Made by a program: the position numbers and the translations under genes. This document shows positions 17,894 to 27,092 of a stretch of 64,000 nucleotides of DNA, in pieces. The notes beneath the pieces were generated by a model that was not told the origin of the DNA, searched no databases, and saw only the letters and a program-made list of their open reading frames with translations. Every line of letters begins with the position of its first letter. Positions within the stretch are counted from its first letter, which is position 1. The stretch is from an uncultured Saprospiraceae bacterium (GTDB taxonomy: Bacteria > Bacteroidota > Bacteroidia > Chitinophagales > Saprospiraceae): contig CALSOU010000005.1 of NCBI GenBank assembly GCA_943788055.1, positions 124,001 through 188,000 on the forward strand, read 5' to 3'.

Positions 17894-19400
17894 TCACGAT
17901 TTTTCGGTTAATACCAGACAATCTAAGGTAGCCATTCTCTTGTTGATTTGGAAGTTTTACAAATTAGCATTCCGTCAGTTTCTCGCACTTATTGCAGTAC
18001 TAGCAGTGGGAATTAGCAAGTCTTCAATGATTGCTTTGTGGGGGTTATTCATCGCGATTTCTGTACTTGTAATTGTGATGGCGCTATTGTCATATTACAG
18101 ATTCTATTTTCGCATCGAAGACGATGAATTATGGATACAAAAAGGGGTTTTTAAGAAATCGAATATCAACATTCCATTTTCGAGAATACAGACAGTAAAT
18201 TTCGAACAGAACATATTACTTCAGATTTTTCAAAACGTCAAAGTAGAGATTGATACAGCCGGTTCGTCGAAGAAGGAATTCTCTTTTGACGCACTTAAAC
18301 AACCAGTTGCAAACGAACTTCGCGAGATTATCCTCGAACGAAAGAAGATTCAAGCTCCGGTAGCCGTAGATGATGATTCTGAAAAAGAAGCTCTGGAATG
18401 GGAGGAATTGGAAGACTCCGAAAATCATACAATTTTCCAATTGTCAGGAGGACAGCTGCTTAAGATAGGATTGACAGAAAATCATCTTCGAGCAGGCTTG
18501 TGGATGATTGCCGTTGCTGGATATTTGTTTTCTACTGCAAACGAAGTAGGCTTTAAAGTCGAGGACAGAATCAAGGATTTAGAAGTGTTTGAGCAATTTA
18601 ATCCGGGACTTATGACTGCTCTGAGTTTTATTCCAGCCTTGATACTGATCCTCATACTTGTAAGTATCGTTCGGACGTACTTAAGATATTATGGATTAAG
18701 TTTTGATCGTTTAACTAATGGATTTAAGATCTATTCCGGATTAATCAATCGAAAAGAATTTTCAGCACCCGATAATAAGATTCAGAAGGTAGCGTGGGGC
18801 GATAATCCACTTCGACGAATTTTTGGAATTTTTGTCTTGTGGTTGAAGCAAGCAAGAAGCGCAGATTCAGATCGTAATCGCTCGATGTCGATTCCGATTA
18901 TTACAGAGGATTATATTCAGCAAACACTTCGTCACTTGTACGGAGATGAAATGGATAAACCTTCATTCGAACACCCTACAAGTAAACATTTTTTTTATCG
19001 AAACCTTATCTATTTTATTGGGATACCTGCTGCGATAATCTGCACAGCCGGAGTCTACTTTAAGCTATATATTATTTTAGCGATAGGAGTTATCTATTTT
19101 TTGTATTTTTCGATTACTACCTACATACAGTATAGAAAGTCCAGATTTTCATTTAATGATTTTATGGTACTTCGCAAGAAAGGAATTTATGGTAATTACC
19201 GAGAGATAATTCCCTGGTATAAAGTACAGGCAGTTGATATCGTTCAAGGCATTTATCAACGAAGATACAGTTTGGCGAATTTGATTTTACATACAGCTGC
19301 TGGTGAAATGAAAATACCTTATTTGGATTTGGGTCAAGCCCAAAAATTGCGTGATTATGCCTTATTTCATGCGGAAACATCTGACAAGGAGTGGATGTAG
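17883..19400 (+). CDS. PH domain-containing membrane protein (YdbT-like)
   Basis: About 505 residues with three repeats of a two-helix membrane hairpin plus bPH_2 domain. The repeats begin at about residues 20, 200 and 370; each PH unit has the pattern IPFSRIQTVNFEQNILLQIF, APDNKIQKVAWGDNPLRRIF or IPWYKVQAVDIVQGIYQRRY. This is the YdbT/YvbH-like architecture and complements the single-PH partner upstream. The frame is open from GTG 17877, but ATG 17883 (MSTSHD) is the more likely start. Overlap with the preceding gene indicates one operon. Function at the inner membrane is not established. Confidence 0.82.
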   Translation: MSTSHDFSVNTRQSKVAILLLIWKFYKLAFRQFLALIAVLAVGISKSSMIALWGLFIAISVLVIVMALLSYYRFYFRIEDDELWIQKGVFKKSNINIPFSRIQTVNFEQNILLQIFQNVKVEIDTAGSSKKEFSFDALKQPVANELREIILERKKIQAPVAVDDDSEKEALEWEELEDSENHTIFQLSGGQLLKIGLTENHLRAGLWMIAVAGYLFSTANEVGFKVEDRIKDLEVFEQFNPGLMTALSFIPALILILILVSIVRTYLRYYGLSFDRLTNGFKIYSGLINRKEFSAPDNKIQKVAWGDNPLRRIFGIFVLWLKQARSADSDRNRSMSIPIITEDYIQQTLRHLYGDEMDKPSFEHPTSKHFFYRNLIYFIGIPAAIICTAGVYFKLYIILAIGVIYFLYFSITTYIQYRKSRFSFNDFMVLRKKGIYGNYREIIPWYKVQAVDIVQGIYQRRYSLANLILHTAAGEMKIPYLDLGQAQKLRDYALFHAETSDKEWM

Positions 19401-19477
19401 ATTCTATAAACTAATTTGATTTGGCTAAGAAGTTGTATTTACTTTGAATGCAACATATCTGATTTACAATATATTGA

Positions 19478-20122
19478 ATGGCAACTATAAAGAATATCGT
19501 ATTTGATTTTGGAGGAATACTTCTAGAGCTTGATCAACCTGCAACTTTTCGCGCATTCTCAGAATTACTGGATGAGGAAATTGCGATGGAAAATGTACTT
19601 GACAAAATGGGTGACTTTTTTCTAGATTTTGAGAGAGGAAAGATTACAAACGAGACTTTTATTTGGAAGATTCAGAGACTAAGAGGTGGTAATCTAGAAC
19701 CATTAGAAATTATCAAGGCGTACAATGCTATGTTAATAGATATACGGATGGAATTACTTCCGTTTTTGGAAGTAGTTAAGAAGAAGTATCGCTCCTTGAT
19801 TCTGAGCAACACGAATGCTTTTCACATTCAGTACGTCATGCATAATATTCTGGAGAAGCGACATGGTGTAAGAAATTGGTCAGATTACTTTCATCACATC
19901 TATTATTCCCACGAAATGGGACATAGAAAACCTGATGCAGAAGTCTATCGGGCGTTGATCGAGGCCGAAAAAATCGATCCGCGTGAGACCTTATTCATAG
20001 ATGACACCATGGTCAATGTGACAGCAGCAATGGAATGCGGATGGCATGCCGTCTATCATGACCCTAGATTAAGAATTGAAGACAAATTACAAGACTATAT
20101 CGACGCCTGTGAAGCTCTCTAA
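19478..20122 (+). CDS. HAD-superfamily hydrolase
   Basis: 214 residues, a HAD subfamily IA phosphatase-like enzyme. Motif I is FDFGGILLELD at residues 9-19, where the second aspartate usually found two residues after the nucleophile is replaced by glycine, as in the FDFGG group. Motif II is LILSNTNAFH near residue 110. The motif III lysine is in GHRKPDAEVYRAL and motif IV is LFIDDTMVNVTAA. Such proteins dephosphorylate sugar phosphates or nucleotides, and the substrate is not predictable. Its 3' end overlaps recX by 14 bases. Confidence 0.85.
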   Translation: MATIKNIVFDFGGILLELDQPATFRAFSELLDEEIAMENVLDKMGDFFLDFERGKITNETFIWKIQRLRGGNLEPLEIIKAYNAMLIDIRMELLPFLEVVKKKYRSLILSNTNAFHIQYVMHNILEKRHGVRNWSDYFHHIYYSHEMGHRKPDAEVYRALIEAEKIDPRETLFIDDTMVNVTAAMECGWHAVYHDPRLRIEDKLQDYIDACEAL

Positions 20123-20570
20123 TGAAATAGCACTGGCAAAGCTCCAGCAATATTGTGTTTATCAAGACAGAAGTCACGCAGAAGTCCGCAAGAAACTAAT
20201 TGCCTTGGAAATCTACGGAGATGACTTAGAAGAGGTAATGTCTGCTCTTATTCAAGAGAAATATCTTGATGAATTACGGTATGCCAAGTCTTACGCGAGA
20301 GGTAAGTTCTATCAGAAGAAATGGGGCAGAAAAAAGATAAAACTTAATTTAACTAGGAATCAGGTTTCTGATTATTGCATTCGAAAGGCAATGGAGGAAA
20401 TCGAAGAAGTGGATTATTTGGAAACCTTGCATAGCTTAATGCAGAAGAAGATTGATTTATGTAGATCAGATTCAATGTATGTATGTATTCAGAAAGCTCA
20501 ACAATACTGTCTTCAAAAGGGCTACGAACCACATTTAGTTTATGAGATCAGCAATGAGTGGAAATCGTAG
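20109..20570 (+). CDS. recX: RecX family regulatory protein
   Basis: About 153 residues, all helical, built of the three-helix RecX repeats: LAKLQQYCVYQDRSHAEVRK, then YLDELRYAKSYARGKFYQKKWGR and a third unit to the end. RecX inhibits RecA filament growth and recombinase activity. The frame is open from TTG 20076, but GTG 20109 places the N-terminus (KLSNEIALAKL) where the family starts. This overlaps the HAD gene by 14 bases. recA is not in the window. Confidence 0.85.
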   Translation: MKLSNEIALAKLQQYCVYQDRSHAEVRKKLIALEIYGDDLEEVMSALIQEKYLDELRYAKSYARGKFYQKKWGRKKIKLNLTRNQVSDYCIRKAMEEIEEVDYLETLHSLMQKKIDLCRSDSMYVCIQKAQQYCLQKGYEPHLVYEISNEWKS

Positions 20571-20577
20571 ATTTATT

Positions 20578-21282
20578 CTAGTCACATGGCCATAGCCAAT
20601 CGGAAAGATCTGCAGGACTTTCTTGATTACTAAAATGCCACCATTCGGTACGAATACCCCGAAACCCGTATTTTTCCATAGTGGATCGTAATAATTGTCT
20701 ATTTGCGATTATGGAACTATCCAATTCAGTATAATCGTAGTGTGCTTTCCTACCAAAGTGATCGTAGTGAGTACCCATATCTACAGAGCTTCCATCTGTC
20801 TTCAGAAGGGAAACATCCAAAGCTGATCCTCGATTGTGCATGGATCCTTTCGAAGGTGGGGTAACGTAAGTGGCATTTGGCATTAGGTTCCATAGTTTTT
20901 CTTGGAACGGAAGAGGTCGATAACAATCAAATAATACTATGCTGTAGGAATACTTTTTGAATTCTGTAGACACATCCTTTAGCATTTCAGCCGTTCTTAT
21001 ATCCAAGAAACACCTAGGACAATCGTAAATCGATTGCTTCATAAAGTTATTTTGCGAAGCATATCGAATATCAAGGGTGAAGAATTCATTGTCTTTTATT
21101 TCAACCCATCTTGTAGTGTCATAATCAACAGTTATGATTTCTTTCACTTTTGGACGCAAGTCCAATAATTCGCCAACATTGGATTTAGCGGTCTCTTCCT
21201 CATCATTTTGTGGACTTTCAGTTGTTACTTTTTTATCTGAACATGCAAGAATGATACTATAGGCTACAATTAAAGCCACCAC
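20578..21282 (-). CDS. D-alanyl-D-alanine dipeptidase (VanX/M15 family), lipoprotein
   Basis: 234 residues. Zinc ligands are visible in the family motifs SMHNRGSALDVSL (His and Asp of the SxHxxGxAxD signature) and EWWHFSNQ (catalytic Glu and third ligand His) near the C-terminus. FDCYRPLPFQEKLW is also typical. A hydrophobic N-terminus ending in LAC gives a lipobox, so it is probably membrane-anchored. It hydrolyses D-Ala-D-Ala released from cell-wall turnover. It follows the lytic transglycosylase gene by 38 bases on the same strand, fitting a peptidoglycan-recycling unit. GTG 21282 is the best start visible. Confidence 0.85.
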   Translation of the reverse strand: MVALIVAYSIILACSDKKVTTESPQNDEEETAKSNVGELLDLRPKVKEIITVDYDTTRWVEIKDNEFFTLDIRYASQNNFMKQSIYDCPRCFLDIRTAEMLKDVSTEFKKYSYSIVLFDCYRPLPFQEKLWNLMPNATYVTPPSKGSMHNRGSALDVSLLKTDGSSVDMGTHYDHFGRKAHYDYTELDSSIIANRQLLRSTMEKYGFRGIRTEWWHFSNQESPADLSDWLWPCD

Positions 21283-21320
21283 ATGAATTAAACTTATGTG
21301 TGTTGATTTTAAGACGATAA

Positions 21321-22235
21321 TTACATTGGAATTTTTATATGATAAGTATTGTTAATCACGGTAAGTTGGCGATCAATAAGCCAAGGATTATAGACTTTAA
21401 GATCCCGATAACTTATCCGATAATCAGAGGCAAATTTCGCCCAGTCATTGACTGACTGATCAACACGCACTACGTAGTAATCATTTAGTGGTTTATACTT
21501 TTCTTCAGGTTGAATATAGAACCCATAACTTTCAGGATCTTGTAGGATATACTTGAAAGCAAGTACTCTAAATACATATCTGCTAGTTTCATCGTTGAGA
21601 TTCAAATCGAAGTAATCCTTTGAACTTTGTTCAGATGTCATTCTCTTGAGCCTTGTTGGACCCATATTATAAGCAGCAGCTGCAGCTGTCCAAGAACCAA
21701 ACCTATCGTAAAGATCTTTGATGTATTTTGCCGCAGCTCTAGTGGATCGTTCGATATGATAGCGTTCATCTACCTCATCGTTTATTTCTAGGCCATATTG
21801 CTTGCCACTTGCCTTCATGAATTGCCAATATCCTTTAGCACCAGCATATGAAGTCTTAAGTCTTAAATCACTTTCGGCAATAGCTAGATATTTAAAGTCG
21901 TCAGGCACTCCTTCTTCTGCAAGTATAGGTTCAATAACAGGAAAAAATCTATGCGAGAGTTTTATCGCTTGTATAGTATTACTGTGCCAGTATGAATTAA
22001 CCATAAGTTCACGATCAAGCCTTTCTTTAACATCGAATCGGTCAATGGGTACTCGCTCTCCTCCCAAGTCTACCTTTTCAGCGATAGGTACTGACCTAAT
22101 TACTTGAGGTAGCTGCTTCATCTTAATTTCGTCCGCTGCTGTTATAGAACGACTTGACATCAAAGTCCCTATTACTATTCCCAAGGCTACTGCTCCAACA
22201 AGACTCCAAGTAATATATGCTAAACCGTTTTTCAT
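21321..22235 (-). CDS. membrane-anchored lytic transglycosylase (SLT domain)
   Basis: 304 residues. An N-terminal signal anchor lies at residues 8-28, then a spacer, then the SLT lysozyme-like domain at about 110-225. Catalytic Glu is in YLAIAESDL, followed by GAKGYWQFMKASGKQYGL and the AAAYNMGPTRL stretch. The C-terminal 60 residues resemble a degenerate LysM-like end (YRISYRDLKVYNPWL). It cleaves the glycan strand of peptidoglycan to give anhydromuramyl products, like MltD. Its neighbour is a D-Ala-D-Ala dipeptidase gene on the same strand. Confidence 0.88.
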   Translation of the reverse strand: MKNGLAYITWSLVGAVALGIVIGTLMSSRSITAADEIKMKQLPQVIRSVPIAEKVDLGGERVPIDRFDVKERLDRELMVNSYWHSNTIQAIKLSHRFFPVIEPILAEEGVPDDFKYLAIAESDLRLKTSYAGAKGYWQFMKASGKQYGLEINDEVDERYHIERSTRAAAKYIKDLYDRFGSWTAAAAAYNMGPTRLKRMTSEQSSKDYFDLNLNDETSRYVFRVLAFKYILQDPESYGFYIQPEEKYKPLNDYYVVRVDQSVNDWAKFASDYRISYRDLKVYNPWLIDRQLTVINNTYHIKIPM

Positions 22236-22442
22236 TATTGAGTTATTAATTTTTGGTACAAAAACAAAATGTAATCATTTTATTTTCTTTTGGTAAGTTT
22301 TTTTAGTCAAATATGTTTTTTAGTAGTGTTAAAGTTCTGAAAATGAGTTTCACTCAGCAATCAATTCTGAGGCTATTTACAGCAAATTGTATACCGACTC
22401 ATTTAAAATCATGAACTTTATAGGGTTAACGAAGTCTAAATC

Positions 22443-23558
22443 GTGAAAAAAATTCTTTTCTGTACTAGTGCAATATCTCTAACGCACACAGGAGCTGCGG
22501 TTTTTGCACAGTTATTTCTAGAGTAGGCTTCAGATAGATCAATTGAGGTCGATATCATCTCGCCCGAAACAAAATCGACTTATGGGACTACTCCTTTTGT
22601 GAAGCATCGTAAACTTTTTATGGAGATTCCTATTTTGCAAACATACTATAGAAGCTTTATTTATTATAAGACGGTAGAACAGCAGATTAGCGAAGTAAGA
22701 GAAAATGGGGAATCGTATGATTTAATATTTTTCAACAGTGTAGTTGAGTCTTTACATAGTGCTAAACTGATGCATAAAATACCAGTACGGGCATTCCTTC
22801 ATGACGAGAATTTCATGAGAGATTACGTAGAAAATCCATTCTGGAAAAGACTTTTGTATCGTAAGCTGATGCATAGGTACGAAGGTAAAGCTGAACAGTT
22901 TCTTGGGCTAGTACTAACGAATTCTAAGTATATGAAGAACTCTATTGTCGACATCTACTCTAAGCATTCTATCCAAGTCAAGTACGGTTACTTTCGATCT
23001 TTCGATTTACCTGGTTCGCTGTCCGTTGTAAGTATTGGCGATACGATAAGTATTCTCTTTATCAAACATGAAGCTGATCGAGGAGGATTAGCTCTACTAC
23101 TGAATGAGATTAACAAAATGAAGACCAGGAAGATTTCATTGCCCCTCGTTGGAGTCGGCCCCTCATATATTGAAAAGTACAAATCAGTCTTAAGTTCTAT
23201 TGAGTACCAGGATGATACTTATTTGAACAGAGATCAATTACATCATGCTTTTTTGAAAACTGATATCTTTTGCGTGCCTTCATTTTCGGAAGCACTAGGA
23301 TTGGCCAATATCGAAGCACTACAATATTCAAAACCAGTAGTAGTCCTCGACATTCCTGTTATGCGAGAATTAGTAGAAATTGAGCCTATGTACTTCTTAA
23401 AAACTGCAGAAAATTTGGGATCAACACTACAGTTTGTAGTCGAGAATACCTATCAACGTGCAGCAAAATGTAAATCTGGCCAAAAATTCTTGGATGAATA
23501 CCTTTCAAAAGAAAGCGTATTCTCAAGATGGGATGACATTTTTGAATTGTCAAATTAG
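22443..23558 (+). pseudogene. family 4-like glycosyltransferase with internal TAG
   Basis: A GT-B glycosyltransferase that would use a nucleotide sugar on a cell-surface acceptor. The frame runs without shift from GTG 22443 to 23558 (372 codons) except for TAG at 22524-22526, codon 28. Before the stop the product has the expected N-terminal strand and glycine loop (KKILFCTSAISLTHTGAAVF). After it the frame continues into HDENFMRDYVENPFWKRLLY and the donor-site motif FSEALGLANIEALQYSKPVV with the two glutamates of the EX7E pattern. Restart at GTG 22599 would lose the acceptor-side first strand. A single G-to-T change (GAG to TAG) explains it; AAG or CAG are other possible ancestors. No other glycosyltransferase genes are adjacent. 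Confidence 0.8.
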
Positions 23559-23572
23559 CACTCAATACAAAG

Positions 23573-23611
23573 AAAAAAGCCTAGTCGAATCAATTCAACT
23601 AGGCTTTTTTT
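23573..23611. terminator. bidirectional rho-independent terminator
   Basis: A stem GCCTAGTCGAA/TTCAACTAGGC with one mismatch is flanked by A6 and T7. It lies 15 bases after the glycosyltransferase gene (+) and 35 bases after the T9SS gene at 23646 (-). It closely resembles the hairpin at 24493. Confidence 0.85.
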
Positions 23612-23645
23612 CAACTAGACTAAATTGTGTAAACCATTCAGTTTA

Positions 23646-24335
23646 TTATCTTTTTATAATTCTAACTACTTTGAGTGATTTTCCAGACTCGTCAAAAATT
23701 CTTGCGAAATATCTGCCAGATTGCACATCTCCCATGTAGAAATTTGAAACTCCATCTGCATCGTAAGTTTTTACTTGCTTTCCAAGAACATCATATAAAA
23801 TTATTTGTATAGCGGCTCCGTTAGGATTCTTAATATTAAAGTAATCATTCACTGGGTTTGGAAAGATTGTAATGTTATCAACATCCTCTTGGGTAATCCC
23901 AACCGAGATTGTAGCGGCAAATTCCATCTCAACACTTGCAATGACATTCAAAGAATCAAATGAGGATGTTAGGTTCCAGATATATTTTCCATAGCCTTCA
24001 ACACCATTAGCAAGCAAATGGAAATTCATAACTTTAGTACTGTCTCCTGCAATAGTATTGGCATTGTCGACACCTACAAAGGCCGTTCCCGGAAGATGGC
24101 ACTTCTTTAAATCACAAACGTAGAATTTCCATTCTGGAGGAGCTTCAACAGTTTGGATATTCCAAGTAAATAATTGATCACTAGCAGTTTCGTTTCCAAC
24201 ATCAAGATCACTTTTTAAATCAAAAACAATTTCAGGGTTAAATTCTTTGATGATCTCCTCTGGAGTAAAGGTTATTTGGGCAGATAAACTTACAGCAATA
24301 AAGCTTAGTAGAAATACAAGTATAGTTGGTTTCAT
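23646..24335 (-). CDS. T9SS type A sorting domain-containing secreted protein
   Basis: 229 residues: signal peptide (MKPTILVFLLSFIAVSLSAQ), a central domain of about 130 residues of unknown fold, and a C-terminal type A sorting domain. The sorting domain opens NITIFPNPVNDYFNIKN and closes GRYFARIFDESGKSLKV. It should be exported by Sec, then moved across the outer membrane by the type IX system and released or anchored. The central domain has two cysteines (YVCDLKKCHLPG) that could form a disulfide. It is an equal-length paralogue of the next gene, about three quarters identical by eye, rising to about 92 percent in the last 76 residues. Confidence 0.88.
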   Translation of the reverse strand: MKPTILVFLLSFIAVSLSAQITFTPEEIIKEFNPEIVFDLKSDLDVGNETASDQLFTWNIQTVEAPPEWKFYVCDLKKCHLPGTAFVGVDNANTIAGDSTKVMNFHLLANGVEGYGKYIWNLTSSFDSLNVIASVEMEFAATISVGITQEDVDNITIFPNPVNDYFNIKNPNGAAIQIILYDVLGKQVKTYDADGVSNFYMGDVQSGRYFARIFDESGKSLKVVRIIKR

Positions 24336-24492
24336 TGATTTATTTTGAGCTCAGTAAAAATAAAGTTTCTTTCTATTTTGAAAGTTCCAAATAACTGGCT
24401 AGTTGAATATACTTGTGTAAAAGTATAAAAAGCTAGGTAATATCTTGCTTGCGTGCAAATACGATCAAAATAGTATGTTGCATTCACATGGC

Positions 24493-24529
24493 AAAAAAAA
24501 GCCTAATCGAAATTTTCGACTAGGCTTTA
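24493..24529 (-). terminator. rho-independent terminator of the second T9SS paralogue
   Basis: GCCTAATCGA pairs with TCGACTAGGC (one mismatch). On the minus strand the A8 run becomes the T tract. Sequence and position relative to the gene match the hairpin at 23573, so the terminator was copied with the gene. Confidence 0.8.
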
Positions 24530-24564
24530 TATTTTAGACTACTTGTTGAAAATCAAGTAGAAAA

Positions 24565-25254
24565 CTATCTTTTTACAATTCTGACTACTTTGAGTGATTT
24601 CCCTGACTCGTCAAAAATTCTCGCAAAATATCTGCCAGACTGAACATCTCCCATGTAGAAATTTGAAACTCCATGCGCATCGTAAGTTCTCACTTGCTTT
24701 CCAAGTACATCGTAAAGTACGATCTGTGTAGCAGCGCCATTAGGATTCTTAATGTTAAAGTAATCACTTACTGGATTTGGAAAAATTGTTATGTTTTCAA
24801 TATCTTCTTCACTAATATCAACTGTTAATGTCGCCGTTAATTCCAATTCCACACTTGCTATAACATCTGAAGGATCGTTCACAGCTGTTAGATTCCAGAT
24901 GTACTTTCCATATCCTTCAGTTCCACTTGCAAGAAGATGAAAATTCATAACTTTCGTACTATCACCAGCAATTGTATTTGCAGCGTCAGCCTCTACAAAA
25001 GTAGTTCCTGGAGCATAACATAAATTAAGATCACAAATGTAGAACTTCCATTCTGGTGGAGCCTCTACTGTCTCAACGTTCCAAATAAACATTTGATCGA
25101 GATCAGTTATATTTGATACGTCGAAATCTTTTTTCAAATCAAAGATCAATTCTGGATTGAATTCTTCTACCACTGTCTCAGGCCCGAAAGTAATCTGAGC
25201 AGATAGACTAAGTGTGATGAAACTAAGTAAAAAGAAAAGTAAAGTTTGCTTCAT
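24565..25254 (-). CDS. T9SS type A sorting domain-containing secreted protein, tandem paralogue
   Basis: 229 residues, collinear without gaps with the protein encoded at 23646. The signal peptide is KQTLLFFLLSFITLSLSAQ. The central domain shares TVEAPPEWKFY, ANTIAGDSTKVMNFHLLA and EGYGKYIWNL with its partner, and the sorting domain is NITIFPNPVSDYFNIKN to the final KR. The paired cysteines of the central domain are kept (YICDLNLCYAPG). The central domain fold and function are not recognised. Two adjacent copies, each with its own terminator, point to a recent tandem duplication. Confidence 0.88.
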   Translation of the reverse strand: MKQTLLFFLLSFITLSLSAQITFGPETVVEEFNPELIFDLKKDFDVSNITDLDQMFIWNVETVEAPPEWKFYICDLNLCYAPGTTFVEADAANTIAGDSTKVMNFHLLASGTEGYGKYIWNLTAVNDPSDVIASVELELTATLTVDISEEDIENITIFPNPVSDYFNIKNPNGAATQIVLYDVLGKQVRTYDAHGVSNFYMGDVQSGRYFARIFDESGKSLKVVRIVKR

Positions 25255-25730
25255 AATAATTTGTTTGCGGTGGAATAATCCACGGTATCTTCATAACGAA
25301 GAATAGGTAATTTAGAAATCTTCGTCCAGTAAAAGTACAAAAAATCACACGTCTTGTTCATAAAAATATGTTAACAGTGGCTGTTCGAACAATAATGCCA
25401 ATCGTTCATAAATCCATCAAAACAAATATAAAACATATATAAACAAAAAGTAATATTTAAAGCAATAAAATATAATTGCTTAAATATCGTCAAAATCTTT
25501 CATTGATGGATATTGTCCCTGAGATGTCATTTTGGAGATTTATTTCCGTTTATCAAAAATATGTCTTTATCTTGGTAAGGGACGTTTGTCGATTGTGGCA
25601 AAGTTTTAAGTTTTGGAATATGTTCTATGTTCTGATGATTGCTATTGAAAGTAGACGACCTAAAGCTTATAACTTCAGAGTTGATTTTATAGAAGTTCTT
25701 TTACGGTAGTAATTTAATCAACAACTAATT
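25255..25730. other. non-coding region between divergent units
   Basis: About 475 bases between the T9SS paralogue (-) and the flavoprotein gene (+). A 77-codon frame from 25476 has no start context or family resemblance and I treat it as chance. The region should hold both promoters; I see no strong match to the paired -33/-7 pattern. Confidence 0.45.
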
Positions 25731-27068
25731 ATGCATGTTTATATAATCGGAAACGGTATTAGCGGGGTCACTGCAGCGCGATTTCTGCGAAAAAATAGTG
25801 ATTGTGAAATCACAATCTTATCTTCTGAGACGGATCACTTTTATTCTCGAACAGCACTTATGTACATCTATATGGGGCACATGGGTTTCGAACAGACGAA
25901 ACCTTATGAAGACTATTTTTGGAAGAAGAACCGGATAAATCTGATCAATACTCATGTCAACAAAATAGATTTTGATACCAAAATTTTGAAAACAAGCTCA
26001 AAAGGAGATCTCTCCTATGACAAGCTTGTCCTCGCCCTTGGGTCGTCTTCCAATAAGTTTGGATGGCCTGGTCAAGACTTAAAAGGTGTTGGAGGTTTGT
26101 ACGCAATTCAAGATCTCGAGAGGATTGAGGAGTATAGCAAAGGCTTAAATCGTGCAGTGATTGTAGGAGGTGGTCTTATTGGTATTGAAATGGCCGAGAT
26201 GTTTCATAGCAGGCATATTCCAGTTACATTTCTTGTGAGGGAAAAGAATTATTGGGATATAGTATTGCCGGCTGAAGAGAGCGCAATGGTAAATCGAGAG
26301 ATACGAAGAAATGGGATTGATTTGCAGTTGGAAACGGAGTTAGTCGAAATAGTTGACGATGGAGACGGTCAATGTTGTGCTGTTAAGACAAGTAAAGACG
26401 ATACGATTGAATGTGGATTTGTAGGACTTACTGCCGGTGTCCATCCTAACGTGAAGTTTTTGAATGAATCTGCTTTAGAAATCGATCGAGGAATAAAAGT
26501 GAATCGATATCTAGAAACAAACATTGATGATGTATATGCAGTGGGCGATTGTGCAGAACAAAGAGAACCTGCGGTTGGTAGAAGACCCATTGAAGCATTA
26601 TGGTATACTGGAAAAATGATGGGAGAAACGGTTGCCTACAATATTCTAGACCAGAAAATAGCTTACGATCCAGGTATCTGGTTTAACTCTGCGAAGTTTA
26701 TCGATATTGAATATCAAGTCTATGGTGAAGTATCCGGTAGACCTCCTGATCATCACGATAGTATTTATTGGGAGCATGAGGATGGTAACAAATCTATTCG
26801 CTTGGTTTATAATAAGAATACAGAGAAAATTGTGGGACTCAATCTGATGGGAGTGCGCTTTCGTCACGAAGTATGCGAGAAATGGCTCGCAGAAGAAACA
26901 GATTTACACACGGTTGTGCAGCAATTAAATTTAGCGGATTTCGATCCGGAATTTTATAAATCATACATTGCCGATGTTCAAGCATTGTACACTTCTTCGA
27001 CAGGAAAGCCAATTGAAAAACCTGTAAAAAAGACGCTCAAACGAGTACTTGCATTTTTAGGAAAATAA
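25731..27068 (+). CDS. FAD/NAD(P)-dependent oxidoreductase
   Basis: 445 residues of the pyridine nucleotide-disulfide oxidoreductase class I/NirB-like flavoprotein fold. The FAD dinucleotide motif is YIIGNGISGVTAARFL at residues 4-19. The NAD(P) motif is AVIVGGGLIGIEMAEMF at about 144-160. The second FAD motif is DVYAVGDCAEQ at about 263-273. No redox-active CxxxxC is present, so it is a ferredoxin/rubredoxin-reductase-type enzyme rather than a thiol reductase. The next gene, 24 bases downstream, is a membrane polyferredoxin, so electrons probably pass between this cytosolic flavoprotein and membrane iron-sulfur centres. The natural donor or acceptor is not known. Confidence 0.85.
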   Translation: MHVYIIGNGISGVTAARFLRKNSDCEITILSSETDHFYSRTALMYIYMGHMGFEQTKPYEDYFWKKNRINLINTHVNKIDFDTKILKTSSKGDLSYDKLVLALGSSSNKFGWPGQDLKGVGGLYAIQDLERIEEYSKGLNRAVIVGGGLIGIEMAEMFHSRHIPVTFLVREKNYWDIVLPAEESAMVNREIRRNGIDLQLETELVEIVDDGDGQCCAVKTSKDDTIECGFVGLTAGVHPNVKFLNESALEIDRGIKVNRYLETNIDDVYAVGDCAEQREPAVGRRPIEALWYTGKMMGETVAYNILDQKIAYDPGIWFNSAKFIDIEYQVYGEVSGRPPDHHDSIYWEHEDGNKSIRLVYNKNTEKIVGLNLMGVRFRHEVCEKWLAEETDLHTVVQQLNLADFDPEFYKSYIADVQALYTSSTGKPIEKPVKKTLKRVLAFLGK

Positions 27069-27092
27069 TGAACAACTACAAAATAAAAATTC

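Noticed and set aside
23573-24529. The two near-identical GCCTA...TAGGC hairpins as a mobile repeat
   Set aside because: Their position right after each T9SS paralogue shows they are terminators copied with the genes.
25476-25709. 77-codon frame before the flavoprotein gene
   Set aside because: Atypical composition, no ribosome binding site and no similarity recognised.
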